Positions 1 through 8,460 of a stretch of 64,000 nt of DNA are shown piece after piece. The position numbers were made by a program, and so were the translations under genes. Each line of letters begins with the position of its first letter. The first letter of the stretch is position 1. The notes below the pieces were generated by a model. The model was given only the letters and a program-made list of their open reading frames with translations. It was not told where the DNA came from and did no database searches. The stretch covers positions 1-64,000 of the forward strand of contig WQZN01000005.1 in NCBI GenBank assembly GCA_009780695.1, in the 5' to 3' direction. The stretch is from Microbacteriaceae bacterium (GTDB taxonomy: Bacteria; Actinomycetota; Actinomycetes; Actinomycetales; Microbacteriaceae).

Positions 1-1
1 C

Positions 2-493
2 CTCGACATCGTCCTCACCGCCGCCTACGGCATCACCGCCCGGTGGAAGGAGGAGTACGAGGAGATCGACGAGCGCCGCGCCCACCGCGTGCTCGCGGAG
101 TGGAAGGTCGACCACCTCGCCGAGCGGAAGTTCGGCGAGCTGTCCGACGGCGAGCAGAAGCGCGTGCAGATCGCCCGCTCCGTCATGGCCGACCCCGAGC
201 TGCTGCTGCTCGACGAGCCCGCCGCCTCGCTCGACCTCGGCGCCCGTGAGGAGCTCGTGCAGCTGCTCGGCGGGTACGCCGGCTCGCCCTCGAGCCCCGC
301 GATCATCATGGTCACCCACCACGTCGAGGAGATCCCGACCGGGTTCACCCACGCCGTGCTCGTCGCGGGCGGCAAGGTCGCGGCATCCGGCCCGATCGGC
401 GACGTCCTCACCTCCGAGAACCTGAGCTCGGCCTTCGGCATCGAGGTCAAGGTCAAAGAGAACGACGGCCGCTTCACGGCGCGCGCGAAGTAA
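2..493 (+). CDS. ABC transporter ATP-binding protein (5' end outside window)
   Basis: C-terminal 163 residues of an ABC ATPase; the N-terminus with Walker A lies off the left edge. Visible in order are an LSDGE-type signature (ELSDGEQKRVQIARS), Walker B with catalytic Glu (LLLLDEPAASLDL) and the switch His (IIMVTHHVEEI). These bind and hydrolyse ATP at the dimer interface. The short tail after the H-loop, with no extra domain, resembles stand-alone soluble ATPases of the ModF/YlmA kind. No permease is visible, so the substrate cannot be named. It ends 20 bp before the rpmE2 promoter. Confidence 0.85.
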   Translation, partial: LDIVLTAAYGITARWKEEYEEIDERRAHRVLAEWKVDHLAERKFGELSDGEQKRVQIARSVMADPELLLLDEPAASLDLGAREELVQLLGGYAGSPSSPAIIMVTHHVEEIPTGFTHAVLVAGGKVAASGPIGDVLTSENLSSAFGIEVKVKENDGRFTARAK

Positions 494-513
494 ATCCGCT
501 CGGCAACACCTGC

Positions 514-641
514 TAGAATCGACCTTTGGCCCCTCTGTTCTGTGAACAGGCGGCGTGTCCGGCACAGCTTGTGCAGAACACGATTCCAAGTGGGCCGACG
601 ATTTCATTCCATTCGTAATCGACGTTTCAAAGGCAACCACC
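514..641 (+). promoter_or_regulatory. Promoter and roughly 115-nt leader of rpmE2
   Basis: A TAGAAT -10 element at 514-519 would start a transcript near 526, leaving about 115 nt before the rpmE2 ATG. That is long for this window, where many genes look leaderless. The leader holds a small hairpin (CTGTTC at 535-540, GAACAG at 544-549) and ends in an AAAGG ribosome binding site 8 nt before the ATG. No good -35 and no Zur box were recognised. The assignment is inference from position and motif. Confidence 0.4.
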
Positions 642-899
642 ATGAAGGCTGACATCCACCCGAACTACACCCCGGTGGTCTTCCGCGACCTCGCTTCGGG
701 CGCGACGTTCCTCACGCGTTCGACCGTGAAGAGCGACAAGACCATCGAGTGGGAAGACGGCAACACCTACCCCGTCATCGACGTCGAGATCTCCTCGGAG
801 TCGCACCCGTTCTACACCGGCAAGCAGCGCATCATGGACTCGGCCGGTCGCGTCGAGAAGTTCAACCAGCGCTTCAAGGGCTTCGGCGGCGCCAAGTAA
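642..899 (+). CDS. rpmE2: Type B 50S ribosomal protein L31 (zinc-independent)
   Basis: 85-residue ribosomal protein L31 starting [16 protein letters not shown] and containing the type B block HPFYTGKQ followed by [10 protein letters not shown]. There is no cysteine, so the CxxC zinc site of type A L31 is absent; this is the paralogue that in many bacteria replaces the zinc form when zinc is scarce. The ATG at 642 is chosen for the conserved MK..IHP start and the AAAGG 8 nt upstream; a longer reading from 555 would add non-conserved residues. It is followed at once by a strong terminator. Confidence 0.95.
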   Translation: MKADIHPNYTPVVFRDLASGATFLTRSTVKSDKTIEWEDGNTYPVIDVEISSESHPFYTGKQRIMDSAGRVEKFNQRFKGFGGAK

Positions 900-911
900 G
901 CAGGTTCCACG

Positions 912-942
912 AAAAGGCCCCGGGCAGTGCCCGGGGCCTTTT
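912..942 (+). terminator. Rho-independent terminator after rpmE2
   Basis: Perfect hairpin with arms AAAAGGCCCCGGGC and GCCCGGGGCCTTTT around a 3-nt loop. The 3' arm ends in four T's, and A's at the 5' side make it potentially bidirectional. It starts 12 nt after the rpmE2 stop. Confidence 0.85.
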
Positions 943-983
943 CGATGCCCGGGATTCCCGGGCGGGCGCAGCCTGCGCCGCAT

Positions 984-1036
984 TTCGCCCGATGTGTCAC
1001 CCGGTGCCGCGCGAACGGGGTGACACATCGGGCGAA
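984..1036. repeat. Long-armed intergenic palindrome
   Basis: Perfect 19-bp arms (TTCGCCCGATGTGTCACCC at 984-1002 and its reverse complement at 1018-1036) around a 15-nt loop. It lies between the convergent ends of rpmE2 and the exonuclease gene, 41 bp downstream of the rpmE2 terminator. There is no T-tract, so it is not a standard terminator. It resembles in form, but not in sequence, the palindromes at 50159-50229 and 43662-43711. REP-like element or transcript-end stabiliser are possibilities. Confidence 0.7.
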
Positions 1037-1060
1037 CTGCTGCAGGCCGCCGTCAGGGGG

Positions 1061-1756
1061 TCAGAACCGCTCGGGCCAGGTGCCCCGCGCGACGAAGTTC
1101 TGGTCGCCGAGCTTGGTGCGGCGGAACTCGGCGTAGCTCTCTTCCTGCTCGCGGAACCACTGCACCTGGCGCGCGTGCAGCTCGGCCGCGGTCATCGCGA
1201 GCTGCGCCGCGTACTTCACGGCGATCGCCTGCGCGACGCGGCCGGCCGCGATCGCGTCGAAGCCCGCGTCGTGGGCGTCGTCGCCGAGCGAGACGCCGTA
1301 GAACTGCGCGGTGACGTCGAGCGTGCGCTTGCCCTTGCGGTAGCGGTCGACGGCCTTGTCGATGACGAGCGGGTCGATGATCGGCGAGGGGCTCTCGAGC
1401 GGCGGGATGCCGTAGCGCCGCGCCTCGCGGTTGAGGACCGTGAAATCGTAGGGGGCGTTGTAGGCCACGACCGGGATGCCGCGCTCGAACAGCTCGCGCA
1501 GTGCCGCCACGATCTCGGCGACGCCGGTCGCGGCGTCCATGCCCTCGAGCTGCACGCGCTCGGTCGTGTAGCCGTGCACGGCGGCCGCCGCATCGGGGAT
1601 CTCGACAAGGGGGTCGATCACCCAGTCGTGCCGGGAGACGGTGACGCCCTGCTCGTCGATGACGCCGACGTGCGCCGTGACGATGCGCGCCGTCTCGGTG
1701 TCGACCCCCGTGGTCTCGAGGTCGAAGACGCCCAGTTGCTCGTGCCATCCGCTCAT
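1061..1756 (-). CDS. DnaQ-like DEDDh 3'-5' exonuclease
   Basis: 231-residue exonuclease of the DnaQ/RNase T superfamily. ExoI is GVFDLETTG (Asp12, Glu14), ExoII is VVAYNAPYDF, and ExoIII is DDAHDAGFDA, giving the D-E-D-H-D metal-binding set. It should remove nucleotides from 3' ends of DNA or RNA; substrate preference cannot be read. The ATG at 1756 (MSGWHEQLGVFD) is chosen because a TACGCT -10 lies exactly 6 nt upstream, giving a leaderless transcript. The promoter matches the DNA-damage RecA-NDp consensus, which supports a repair role rather than simple RNA turnover. Companion DNA polymerase subunits are not adjacent. Confidence 0.88.
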   Translation of the reverse strand: MSGWHEQLGVFDLETTGVDTETARIVTAHVGVIDEQGVTVSRHDWVIDPLVEIPDAAAAVHGYTTERVQLEGMDAATGVAEIVAALRELFERGIPVVAYNAPYDFTVLNREARRYGIPPLESPSPIIDPLVIDKAVDRYRKGKRTLDVTAQFYGVSLGDDAHDAGFDAIAAGRVAQAIAVKYAAQLAMTAAELHARQVQWFREQEESYAEFRRTKLGDQNFVARGTWPERF

Positions 1757-1762
1757 GTCTCC

Positions 1763-1784
1763 AGCGTAGAAGGGGCCACCGACA
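1763..1784 (-). promoter_or_regulatory. RecA-NDp (PafBC-type) promoter of the exonuclease gene
   Basis: Read on the minus strand: TGTCGGTG (1784-1777), 8 nt, TACGCT (1768-1763), then 6 nt to the ATG. This matches the published actinobacterial RecA-independent damage promoter tTGTCRGTG-N8-TANNNT except at the weakly conserved first base (G here). PafBC, encoded at 31578-33607 in this window, is the known activator of such promoters. Regulation is inferred from sequence only. Confidence 0.7.
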
Positions 1785-1845
1785 CGAGGGTTCCGCGACG
1801 CGCGCCCGACCGCCGGAACAGAGCGGCCGGTTAGCCTGGTGGGCG

Positions 1846-2712
1846 ATGCACGAGATCGAGCTGCCGGGCGGCGTGACACGGTACTGGGACTACCCGAGGG
1901 AAGAGGGCGGTGCGGCAACCGGCACGATCGTCGCGGTGCACGGCTTCCGCGGCGACCACCACGGCCTCGAGCCCGTCGTCGGGCACCTGCCCGGGCGACA
2001 TGTCGTCATGCCCGATCTGCCGGGCTTCGGCGCGTCGACCGCGTTCAGCGACCGGGCGCACGACATCACGGGCTATGCGGCCTGGCTGGGGGAGTTCCTG
2101 CGAGCGCTCGAGCCCATCGGCCCCGTGACCCTGCTCGGGCACTCGTTCGGGTCGATCGTGGTGGCCGCGGCTCTCGCGGAAGGGCTGGCCGAGGCATCCG
2201 CCGCCGTTCTCGTGAACCCCATCGGGGCACCCGCGTTGAAGGGGCCGAAGGCCATCGGCACGGGCGCCGCGATCGCCTACTACCGGCTCGCGCGCGCGTT
2301 GCCCGCCGGCGCGGGCAACGCGCTGCTGCGCAACCCCGCGATCGTGCGCGCGATGAGCGCGATGATGGCGACGACCGGCGACCCGGCGCTGCGACGCTGG
2401 ATCCACGGCCAGCACGACGCCTACTTCTCGTCGTTCGCCGACCGCGCCTCGCTGCTCGAGTCGTTCACGGCGTCGGTCTCGCACGACGTCAGCGAGTACG
2501 CCGCGCGCATCGCCCTGCCCGTGCTGCTCGTCGCCGCCGCGCAGGACCAGATCACGCCCGTCGCCGCCGAGCGGCGCCTCGCGACTGTGTTCCCCGACGC
2601 ACGCCTCGAGGTGATCGACCGGGTGGGGCACCTGATCCACTACGAGAAGCCCGCCGAGGCGGCGTCCTTCATCGAGTCGTTCCTGGGCGAGCGCGTGGAC
2701 GCGCGCGCATGA
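1846..2712 (+). CDS. Alpha/beta-fold hydrolase
   Basis: 288 residues. The oxyanion-hole segment VHGFRGDHHG is followed by the nucleophile elbow LLGHSFGSIV (GxSxG, Ser nucleophile) and a C-terminal RVGHLIHYEKP with the catalytic His; the Asp lies in the preceding strand (AAAQDQITP). This is a generic cytosolic serine hydrolase of the lipase/esterase/haloperoxidase class; the substrate is unknown. Its stop overlaps the start of the glycosyltransferase gene by 4 bp (ATGA), so the two are co-translated and may act on a common glycan or lipid intermediate. Confidence 0.85.
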   Translation: MHEIELPGGVTRYWDYPREEGGAATGTIVAVHGFRGDHHGLEPVVGHLPGRHVVMPDLPGFGASTAFSDRAHDITGYAAWLGEFLRALEPIGPVTLLGHSFGSIVVAAALAEGLAEASAAVLVNPIGAPALKGPKAIGTGAAIAYYRLARALPAGAGNALLRNPAIVRAMSAMMATTGDPALRRWIHGQHDAYFSSFADRASLLESFTASVSHDVSEYAARIALPVLLVAAAQDQITPVAAERRLATVFPDARLEVIDRVGHLIHYEKPAEAASFIESFLGERVDARA

Positions 2713-3800
2713 GGCTGCTCTTCGACTGCCGCTACGTGCGCGTCGGGCGGCACGACGGCATCAGCCGGTATAGCGCCGAGATCGTGCGCGAGCTCGCCGA
2801 GCTGACGCCCGTCGAGATGCTCATCAGCGACGAGGCGCAGCTGACGATGCTGCCCGAGCTGCCGTGGCACCTCATCTCGTCGCAGACCGCCGCGGGCGAG
2901 CCGTGGGTCGCGCGCGAGGTGAATCGACTGCGGCCGGACGTCGTGTTCTCACCCATGCAGACGATGGGCTCGCGCGGGCGCCGCTACAAGCTCGTGCTGA
3001 CCGTGCACGACCTGATCTACTACCGGCACCGCACCCCGCCGCGCGACCTGCCCTGGTTCGTGAAGCTCGCGTGGCGGCTGTACCACCTCGCGTGGTGGCC
3101 GCAGCGGCTGCTGCTGAACGGCGCCGACGCGATCGTGGCGGTGTCGCAGACCACGGCCGACCTCATCGCCGAGAAGCACCTCACGAAGCGGCCCGTGCAC
3201 GTCGTGCACAACGCCGCTGCGGCGCCCTCCGAGGCCGCCGCGGCCGGGGCTCCGCTGCGCGAGCCGCCCGCGACGCCGGGTGTCCCGCGCACGCTCGTGC
3301 ACATGGGCCAGTTCATGCCCTACAAGAACATCGACACACTCGTGCGGGCGGTGGGCGTGCTGGGCGACGGTTACGAACTGCACCTGATGAGCCGCGTGAC
3401 GGATGCCGAGCGCGCCCGGCTGACGGCGCTCGCCCCCGCGGCGCGCCTCGTGTTCCGGAACGGTGCGAGCGATGCCGAGTACGAGGCGGCGCTGCTTTCG
3501 GCGCACGCGCTCGTGACGACCTCGTGGGACGAGGGCTTCGGCATCCCCGTCATCGAGGCGATGGCCGTCGGAACGCCCGTCGTGGCGAGCGACATCGCCA
3601 TCTTCCGCGAGGTCGGAGGCGCCGCGGCCGTGCGCGTGGACCCGGCGTCGCCCGAGGACATCGCGCGGGGCATCCGCTCGCTCGAATCGCCCGAGGTCTG
3701 GACGGCGGCGAGCCGCGCGGGCGTCGCGCAGGCCGCGACGTTCAGCTGGGCCGCGTCGGCACGGGCTCTCTACGAGGTGCTGCGCTCCGTCGCGCGCTGA
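2709..3800 (+). CDS. Glycosyltransferase family 4-type protein
   Basis: 363-residue GT-B fold transferase. The N-terminal half starts MRLLFDCRYVRVGRHDGISR with the GT4 glycine/Arg acceptor-side loop. The C-terminal half carries LVHMGQFMPYKNID, where nucleotide-sugar binding begins, and the E-x7-E signature in DEGFGIPVIEAMAVGTPVVAS. It probably transfers a sugar from a nucleotide donor to a cell-surface or lipid acceptor. ATG at 2709 overlaps the upstream stop. No other cell-wall glycan genes are adjacent, so the product is not identified. Confidence 0.85.
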   Translation: MRLLFDCRYVRVGRHDGISRYSAEIVRELAELTPVEMLISDEAQLTMLPELPWHLISSQTAAGEPWVAREVNRLRPDVVFSPMQTMGSRGRRYKLVLTVHDLIYYRHRTPPRDLPWFVKLAWRLYHLAWWPQRLLLNGADAIVAVSQTTADLIAEKHLTKRPVHVVHNAAAAPSEAAAAGAPLREPPATPGVPRTLVHMGQFMPYKNIDTLVRAVGVLGDGYELHLMSRVTDAERARLTALAPAARLVFRNGASDAEYEAALLSAHALVTTSWDEGFGIPVIEAMAVGTPVVASDIAIFREVGGAAAVRVDPASPEDIARGIRSLESPEVWTAASRAGVAQAATFSWAASARALYEVLRSVAR

Positions 3801-3861
3801 GCGCGAAGCCGGGGCCGATCCCTGCTGCTTCGCAGCCCCGGATGCCGCGCGGCGACCGCCT

Positions 3862-4485
3862 TCAGCCGGCCTCCTCGACCTCGACGTCGAGGTCGAGTTC
3901 CGCGAGGTCCGAGGGGGCGAGATTGAAGGCGACGAGCCGCAGCTCGCCGTCGATGACCTCGAACTCGTGCACCGAGCCGTTGCCGATCGTCTCGCCCTTG
4001 GCCGGCCGCTCGCCGCCCGTGAGGTGCCGGGCGACCGCGCCGATCACCCCGCCGTGGGCGACCGCGAGCACCCGCTCGCCCGGGTGGTGGGCGGCGAGGC
4101 GCGAGAGGGCGGCGAAGACGCGCTCCAGCAGAGCCGCGTCGTCCTCCCACTCGGGGATCTCCGAGCGGTCGTCGCCGAACCGCTCGCGGATCTCCGGCCC
4201 GGTCATCCCCTCGGCCAGCCCGTAGCTGCGCTCCTCGAGCCCCGGCACCGGCTCGGGGCCGGGCATGTCGAGCTCGCCTGCGATGAGCGCGGCGGTCTCC
4301 ATCGCGCGCACGAGCGGCGAGGCGTAGACGCCGTCGAAGCGCCGACCCGACTCCGCGAGCGCGAGCCCGGTCGCGCGCGCCTGCTCGCGCCCCGTCTCGT
4401 TCAGGGGGATGTCGCTGCGCCCCTGGATGCGTCCGTCGTGATTCCAGTCGGTCTGCCCGTGGCGGACGAGGGAGATGCGCGTCAC
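3862..4485 (-). CDS. Histidine phosphatase family protein
   Basis: 207 residues of the phosphoglycerate-mutase-like superfamily. The phospho-accepting His is in LVRHGQTDWN near the N-terminus, the second His in AVAHGGVIGA, and Arg/Glu residues lie between (SPLVRAMETA). It may be a phosphatase for a small metabolite or act in phosphoglycerate chemistry. The upstream sirtuin gene overlaps its start by 4 bp, so the pair is translationally coupled. Confidence 0.85.
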   Translation of the reverse strand: MTRISLVRHGQTDWNHDGRIQGRSDIPLNETGREQARATGLALAESGRRFDGVYASPLVRAMETAALIAGELDMPGPEPVPGLEERSYGLAEGMTGPEIRERFGDDRSEIPEWEDDAALLERVFAALSRLAAHHPGERVLAVAHGGVIGAVARHLTGGERPAKGETIGNGSVHEFEVIDGELRLVAFNLAPSDLAELDLDVEVEEAG

Positions 4486-5345
4486 GCACCCAGTCTGTCA
4501 GCCAGTGCGGTCAGGAACTCCGTCGTGCCGCCGTCGACCTTGACGGTCGCGCGCTCGTCGCCCTTGGTGGCGCCGCGGTTGACGATGACGATCGGCAGCC
4601 GGCGGCGCCGGGCCTGCTCGAGCAGGCGGATGCCGGTGTTGACCGCGAGCGACGACCCGGCGATGAGCAGCGCCTCGGCCGAGGTCACGAGCGCCTTCGC
4701 CTCGTCGAAGCGGTCGACGGGCACGTACTCGCCGAAGAAGACCACATCGGGCTTGAGCAGGCCGCCGCACACCGTGCACTCGGGCACGACGAAGCGCTCG
4801 ACGTCGGCCACCTCGGCGTCGCCGTCGGGGTTGATCACGATGGACTCGGGGCGCTCGAGCCACGGGTTCTCGGCGTCGATGCGCGCCTCGAACTCGGGGC
4901 GGGCGAACACCTGCCCGCAGTCGAGGCAGACGACGCGGTCGACCGTGCCGTGCAGGGGCACGACGCGGAGCGAGCCCGCGCGCAGGTGCAGGCCGTCGAC
5001 GTTCTGCGTCACGACGCCGTTGATGTGCCCCGCGACCTCCAACGCGGCGAGCGCGCGGTGGCCCGCGTTCGGCTGCGCCGCCGTGAAGGCGCGGTAGCCG
5101 AGGTGCGAGCCGGCCCAGTAGCGCTGCTGGAAGCGCGGCGCCGATCGGAACTGCTCGATCGTCATCGGGGTGCGGCGCCGCGAGCCCGCGCCGCGGTAGT
5201 CGGGGATGCCCGAGTCGGTCGAGACGCCGGCGCCCGTGAGCACGGCGAAGCGGCGGCCGTCGAGCGTGTCCAGGGCGGCCTCGAGCGAGGCATCCGCCAC
5301 CGGCATCGGCCCCGCCGCGTCTTCTTCCGTCATCGAACCCGTCAT
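4482..5345 (-). CDS. NAD-dependent protein deacylase, SIR2 family
   Basis: 287-residue sirtuin. NAD-binding motifs [15 protein letters not shown] and [12 protein letters not shown] are present, the catalytic His is in [11 protein letters not shown], zinc Cys pairs are CLDCG and CTVCG, and GSSLAVNTG closes the Rossmann fold. It removes acetyl or acyl groups from lysines with NAD consumption. The start may be 5345 ([10 protein letters not shown]) or 5333 (MTEEDA). It overlaps the downstream phosphatase by 4 bp. The class is similar to bacterial CobB/Srt2-like enzymes; acyl preference is not readable. Confidence 0.9.
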   Translation of the reverse strand: MTGSMTEEDAAGPMPVADASLEAALDTLDGRRFAVLTGAGVSTDSGIPDYRGAGSRRRTPMTIEQFRSAPRFQQRYWAGSHLGYRAFTAAQPNAGHRALAALEVAGHINGVVTQNVDGLHLRAGSLRVVPLHGTVDRVVCLDCGQVFARPEFEARIDAENPWLERPESIVINPDGDAEVADVERFVVPECTVCGGLLKPDVVFFGEYVPVDRFDEAKALVTSAEALLIAGSSLAVNTGIRLLEQARRRRLPIVIVNRGATKGDERATVKVDGGTTEFLTALADRLGA

Positions 5346-5368
5346 CCTGTCGAAATCGTACGTGCAGG

Positions 5369-6247
5369 ATGTTTCGTATGGATGTCCGCCGCATCGTCAC
5401 CCTCGACGACCCCGCCCTCGCCGACTACTCGCGCCTCACCGACGTCGCACTGCGCCGTGTGACCGAGCCGGAAGGCGGCCTGTACCTCGCCGAGTCGACC
5501 AAGGTCATCACCCGTGCGCTCGCGGCGGGGCACACGCCGCGCTCGGTGCTGCTGCAAGAGCAGTGGCTGCCGGATGTCGAGCCGCTGCTCGCGGACCACC
5601 CGGAGGTGCCCGTCTACGTCGGCGACGCGGCGACGCTCGAGACCCTGACGGGCTACCACCTGCACCGCGGCGCGATGGCGTCGATGCACCGCCCCGCCCT
5701 GCCGCCCGTGCCCGAGGTGCTGCAGGACGCCCGACGCGTCGTCGTGCTCGACGGGCTCGTCGACCACACCAACGTGGGCGCGATCTTCCGCTCGGTCGCC
5801 GCCCTCGGCGCCGACGCCGTGCTCGTGACGCCGACGTGCGCCGACCCGCTCTACCGCCGCAGCGTGCGCGTCTCGATGGGCACGGTGCTGCAGGTGCCGT
5901 GGACGCGCCTGCCCGAGTGGGCCGCGCCGTCCGGCACGACACCGGGCGCCGCCGAGCTGCTGCACGCGAGCGGCTTCCACATCGCCGCCCTCGCGCTGAG
6001 CGACGACGCCGTGACGCTCGACCGCTTCGCCGTCGAGCCGCCCGAGCGCGTCGCGATCGTGATGGGGGCGGAGGGCGACGGGCTGGGGCGACGGGCGCTG
6101 GCGGCCGCGGACACGATCGTGACGATCCCGATGATGCACGGCGTCGACTCGCTCAACGTCGCGTCGGCGAGCGCGGTCGCGCTGTGGGCGTTGCGCACGG
6201 GCGGGTCAGCGGATGCCGAGCCGATGCGCCGTAACATCGAGCCGTGA
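5369..6247 (+). CDS. TrmH/SpoU-family RNA 2'-O-methyltransferase
   Basis: 292 residues. An N-terminal substrate-binding region is followed by the SPOUT knot motifs: motif 1 HTNVGAIFRSVAALGAD with the catalytic Arg, motif 2 VAIVMGAEGDGL, motif 3 IPMMHGVDSLNVASASAVAL. These bind SAM in a trefoil knot and methylate ribose 2'-OH in tRNA or rRNA; the exact nucleotide is unknown. The stop overlaps the next gene's GTG (GTGA), implying coupling with the carboxypeptidase. Confidence 0.88.
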   Translation: MFRMDVRRIVTLDDPALADYSRLTDVALRRVTEPEGGLYLAESTKVITRALAAGHTPRSVLLQEQWLPDVEPLLADHPEVPVYVGDAATLETLTGYHLHRGAMASMHRPALPPVPEVLQDARRVVVLDGLVDHTNVGAIFRSVAALGADAVLVTPTCADPLYRRSVRVSMGTVLQVPWTRLPEWAAPSGTTPGAAELLHASGFHIAALALSDDAVTLDRFAVEPPERVAIVMGAEGDGLGRRALAAADTIVTIPMMHGVDSLNVASASAVALWALRTGGSADAEPMRRNIEP

Positions 6248-7545
6248 GCTACGCCGTCGACCTCGAGCCGGAACCTCCGGTCGAGGGCGCCGGAGCCGCG
6301 CAGGGCGCCTCCGCTGCGGCATCCTCTCGCCGCCGCGGCGCAGCCGCCGTCTCGATCACGGCGACCATCGTGTTCCTCGCGATCGCCGCATATGTCGGCG
6401 CGGTGTTCGTGCACCCGGTTCCCGCAGCGGCCGCCGTGGTGTCCGCGAGCGCGACGACCCCCCTCACGACCGCCGCCGTCGACCCCGCATGGCCGGCGCA
6501 CGGCAGCGCGGCGATCGGCGTCGTCGGGCAGCAGGGCCTGCTCGGCAGTCACGGCAGCCAGAAGGCGCTGCCGATGGCGAGCATGACGAAGACGATCACG
6601 GCGCTCGTGCTGCTCGACAAGTACAAGCTCGCGGCCGGCCAGCAGGGGCCGACCATCACGTTCACCGACGCCGACGTGAAGATCCTCGAGCAGGTCTGGG
6701 CCGAGGACGGCTCGTGGGCGAAGGTCGCCGCGGGGGAGAAGCTGACCCTCACCCAGGCGCTCACGGCGATGATGCTGCCGAGCGCCAACAACTACGCGCG
6801 CTCGCTCGCCGTGTGGTCGTATGGCTCGCAGGCCGCGTTCGTGAAGGCCGCCAACGCGTGGCTGAAGAAGCACGGCTTCACGCACACCGTGATGACCGAC
6901 CCGTCCGGGCTCAACGCGGGCAGTGTCAGCACGCCCGCCGATCTCGTGGGCATCGGCGAGCTCGCGATCGCGAACCCGGTGCTCGCCGCGGTCGTCGACA
7001 CGAAGTCGGCGACGCTTCCGACCGTCGGGAAGATCACCAACACCGACCCGCTCATCGGGCAGGACGGCATCAAGGGCGTCAAGACCGGGTACACCGACGA
7101 GGCCGGGCACTGCCTGCTGTTCGCGGCGACCGTCGACGTGAACGGCACGCCGCGCACCTTCGTCGGCGTGGTCGTCGGGCAGCCGACCTATGAGGCGGTG
7201 TGGGCCGCGGTTCCGGAACTGCTCGCGAGCTACGAGGCCGCGTACCACGACGTCGACCTGACGTCGTCGGGCTCGACGGTCTACGGCGAGTACTCGACGC
7301 CGTGGGGCGGCTCGGCGCACCTCGTCGCGGCGTCCGACCCGCACCTCGAGATCTATTCGGCGGGCACCGTGTCGGTGAAGGTGGATGCCCCGAGCCTCGG
7401 TGCCGCAGCGTCCGGCTCGGCGGCCGGCACGGTGACGTTCACGGGGCCCGACGGGGCGAAGACGACCGTGCCGCTGCGCACCGAGGGCGCGCTCGCGGCG
7501 CCGAGCCTGTGGTGGAAGCTCACGCACCCGCGCGACGTGTTCTAG
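6244..7545 (+). CDS. D-alanyl-D-alanine carboxypeptidase (peptidase S11)
   Basis: 433-residue penicillin-binding-type carboxypeptidase. A cytosolic Arg-rich segment (SSRRRGAA) precedes one membrane helix at about residues 36-60; the rest lies outside the membrane. The three active-site motifs are SMTK (in MASMTKTITAL), SAN (PSANNYARS) and KTG (GVKTGYTDE). It trims the terminal D-Ala from peptidoglycan stem peptides. The GTG start overlaps the upstream methyltransferase stop. The C-terminal 110 residues after the catalytic domain resemble the small domain of family S11. Confidence 0.9.
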   Translation: MSYAVDLEPEPPVEGAGAAQGASAAASSRRRGAAAVSITATIVFLAIAAYVGAVFVHPVPAAAAVVSASATTPLTTAAVDPAWPAHGSAAIGVVGQQGLLGSHGSQKALPMASMTKTITALVLLDKYKLAAGQQGPTITFTDADVKILEQVWAEDGSWAKVAAGEKLTLTQALTAMMLPSANNYARSLAVWSYGSQAAFVKAANAWLKKHGFTHTVMTDPSGLNAGSVSTPADLVGIGELAIANPVLAAVVDTKSATLPTVGKITNTDPLIGQDGIKGVKTGYTDEAGHCLLFAATVDVNGTPRTFVGVVVGQPTYEAVWAAVPELLASYEAAYHDVDLTSSGSTVYGEYSTPWGGSAHLVAASDPHLEIYSAGTVSVKVDAPSLGAAASGSAAGTVTFTGPDGAKTTVPLRTEGALAAPSLWWKLTHPRDVF

Positions 7546-7561
7546 CTCGTCGCGCTCGCGC

Positions 7562-8377
7562 TCAGACCGTGTCGTCGGGCAGCGGGATGTCGACGCCGGG
7601 GCTCACGAACGGCGAGAGCTGCGGGCGCTTCGGCGGCAGCCCGTCGCCGCTCGAGACCCGCTTGATGCGGCGCACGACCCACGGCAGGGCGTACTCGCGC
7701 GCCCAGTGCAGGTCCTGCACGCGCGCCTCGCGCCAGCTGCGCACCGGCACGGGCGCGGGCTCCTCGACGGCGAGGTCGTTCGGCACGTCGAGCGTGCGCA
7801 GCACGAGGCGCGCGACCGCCTGGTGGCCGAGCGGCGACATGTGCAGCCGGTCCTCTGCCCACATGCGCTTGTCCTGCACCTCGGTGAGCGCCCACTGGTC
7901 GGCGACGAGCGCGCCGTGCTTCTGGGCGATGGCGCGAACGTCCTCGTTGTAGATCGCGACGCGCCCACGGATCGACTTGAACGTGCCCGACCAGCCGACG
8001 TCGACACCCGTGAAGGCGACGATCGTCGCGCCCGTCGCAGACAGGCGCGCAAGGACCTGGTCGAAGATCTCGGCGATGCGGTCGGGGTCGGCACCCGGGC
8101 GGATGACGTCGTTGCCGCCCGCGGAGATCGTGATCAGATCGGGGCCGAGCGCCACGGCGTGCTCGACCTGCTCGGCCTGGATCTGGCGCACGAGCTTGCC
8201 GCGCACCGCGAGGTTCGCGTAGGCGAAGTCGTCGGTCTTCGTCGCGAGCACCTCGGCGACGCGGTCGGCCCAGCCGCGGAACGTGCCGTCGGGGTACGGG
8301 TCGCCGAGGCCCTCGGTGAAACTGTCGCCGAGCGCCACGTAGCGGGTGAAAGGAGATAGTTCGGGCATGTGAACCAT
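7562..8377 (-). CDS. SGNH/GDSL-family hydrolase
   Basis: About 271 residues. Block I is YVALGDSFTEGLGD (Ser nucleophile), block III ITISAGGNDV with the oxyanion Asn, block V DRLHMSPLGHQAVA with the Asp and His of the triad. There is no signal peptide, so it should be a cytosolic esterase or lipase of unknown substrate. Start at 8377 (MVHMPELS) or 8368 (MPELSPFTRY); neither has a strong ribosome binding site, and a weak GAG lies 8 nt before 8377. It diverges from the damage-type helicase gene. Confidence 0.85.
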   Translation of the reverse strand: MVHMPELSPFTRYVALGDSFTEGLGDPYPDGTFRGWADRVAEVLATKTDDFAYANLAVRGKLVRQIQAEQVEHAVALGPDLITISAGGNDVIRPGADPDRIAEIFDQVLARLSATGATIVAFTGVDVGWSGTFKSIRGRVAIYNEDVRAIAQKHGALVADQWALTEVQDKRMWAEDRLHMSPLGHQAVARLVLRTLDVPNDLAVEEPAPVPVRSWREARVQDLHWAREYALPWVVRRIKRVSSGDGLPPKRPQLSPFVSPGVDIPLPDDTV

Positions 8378-8429
8378 TTTGCTACTCGGAAGTGCATGCA
8401 GGGCACGCTGTGGAGACACGCCCGGGGAG

Positions 8430-8451
8430 TGTCGGTGCCTCTGGTTAGCAT
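8430..8451 (+). promoter_or_regulatory. RecA-NDp (PafBC-type) promoter of the DEVH helicase gene
   Basis: TGTCGGTG at 8430-8437, 8 nt, TAGCAT at 8446-8451, then 9 nt to the ATG at 8461. Element and spacing match the RecA-NDp consensus (tTGTCRGTG-N8-TANNNT) apart from the first base. The downstream gene is a nucleic-acid helicase, which fits damage-inducible control by PafBC. Inferred from sequence. Confidence 0.75.
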
Positions 8452-8460
8452 GGCATCCGC

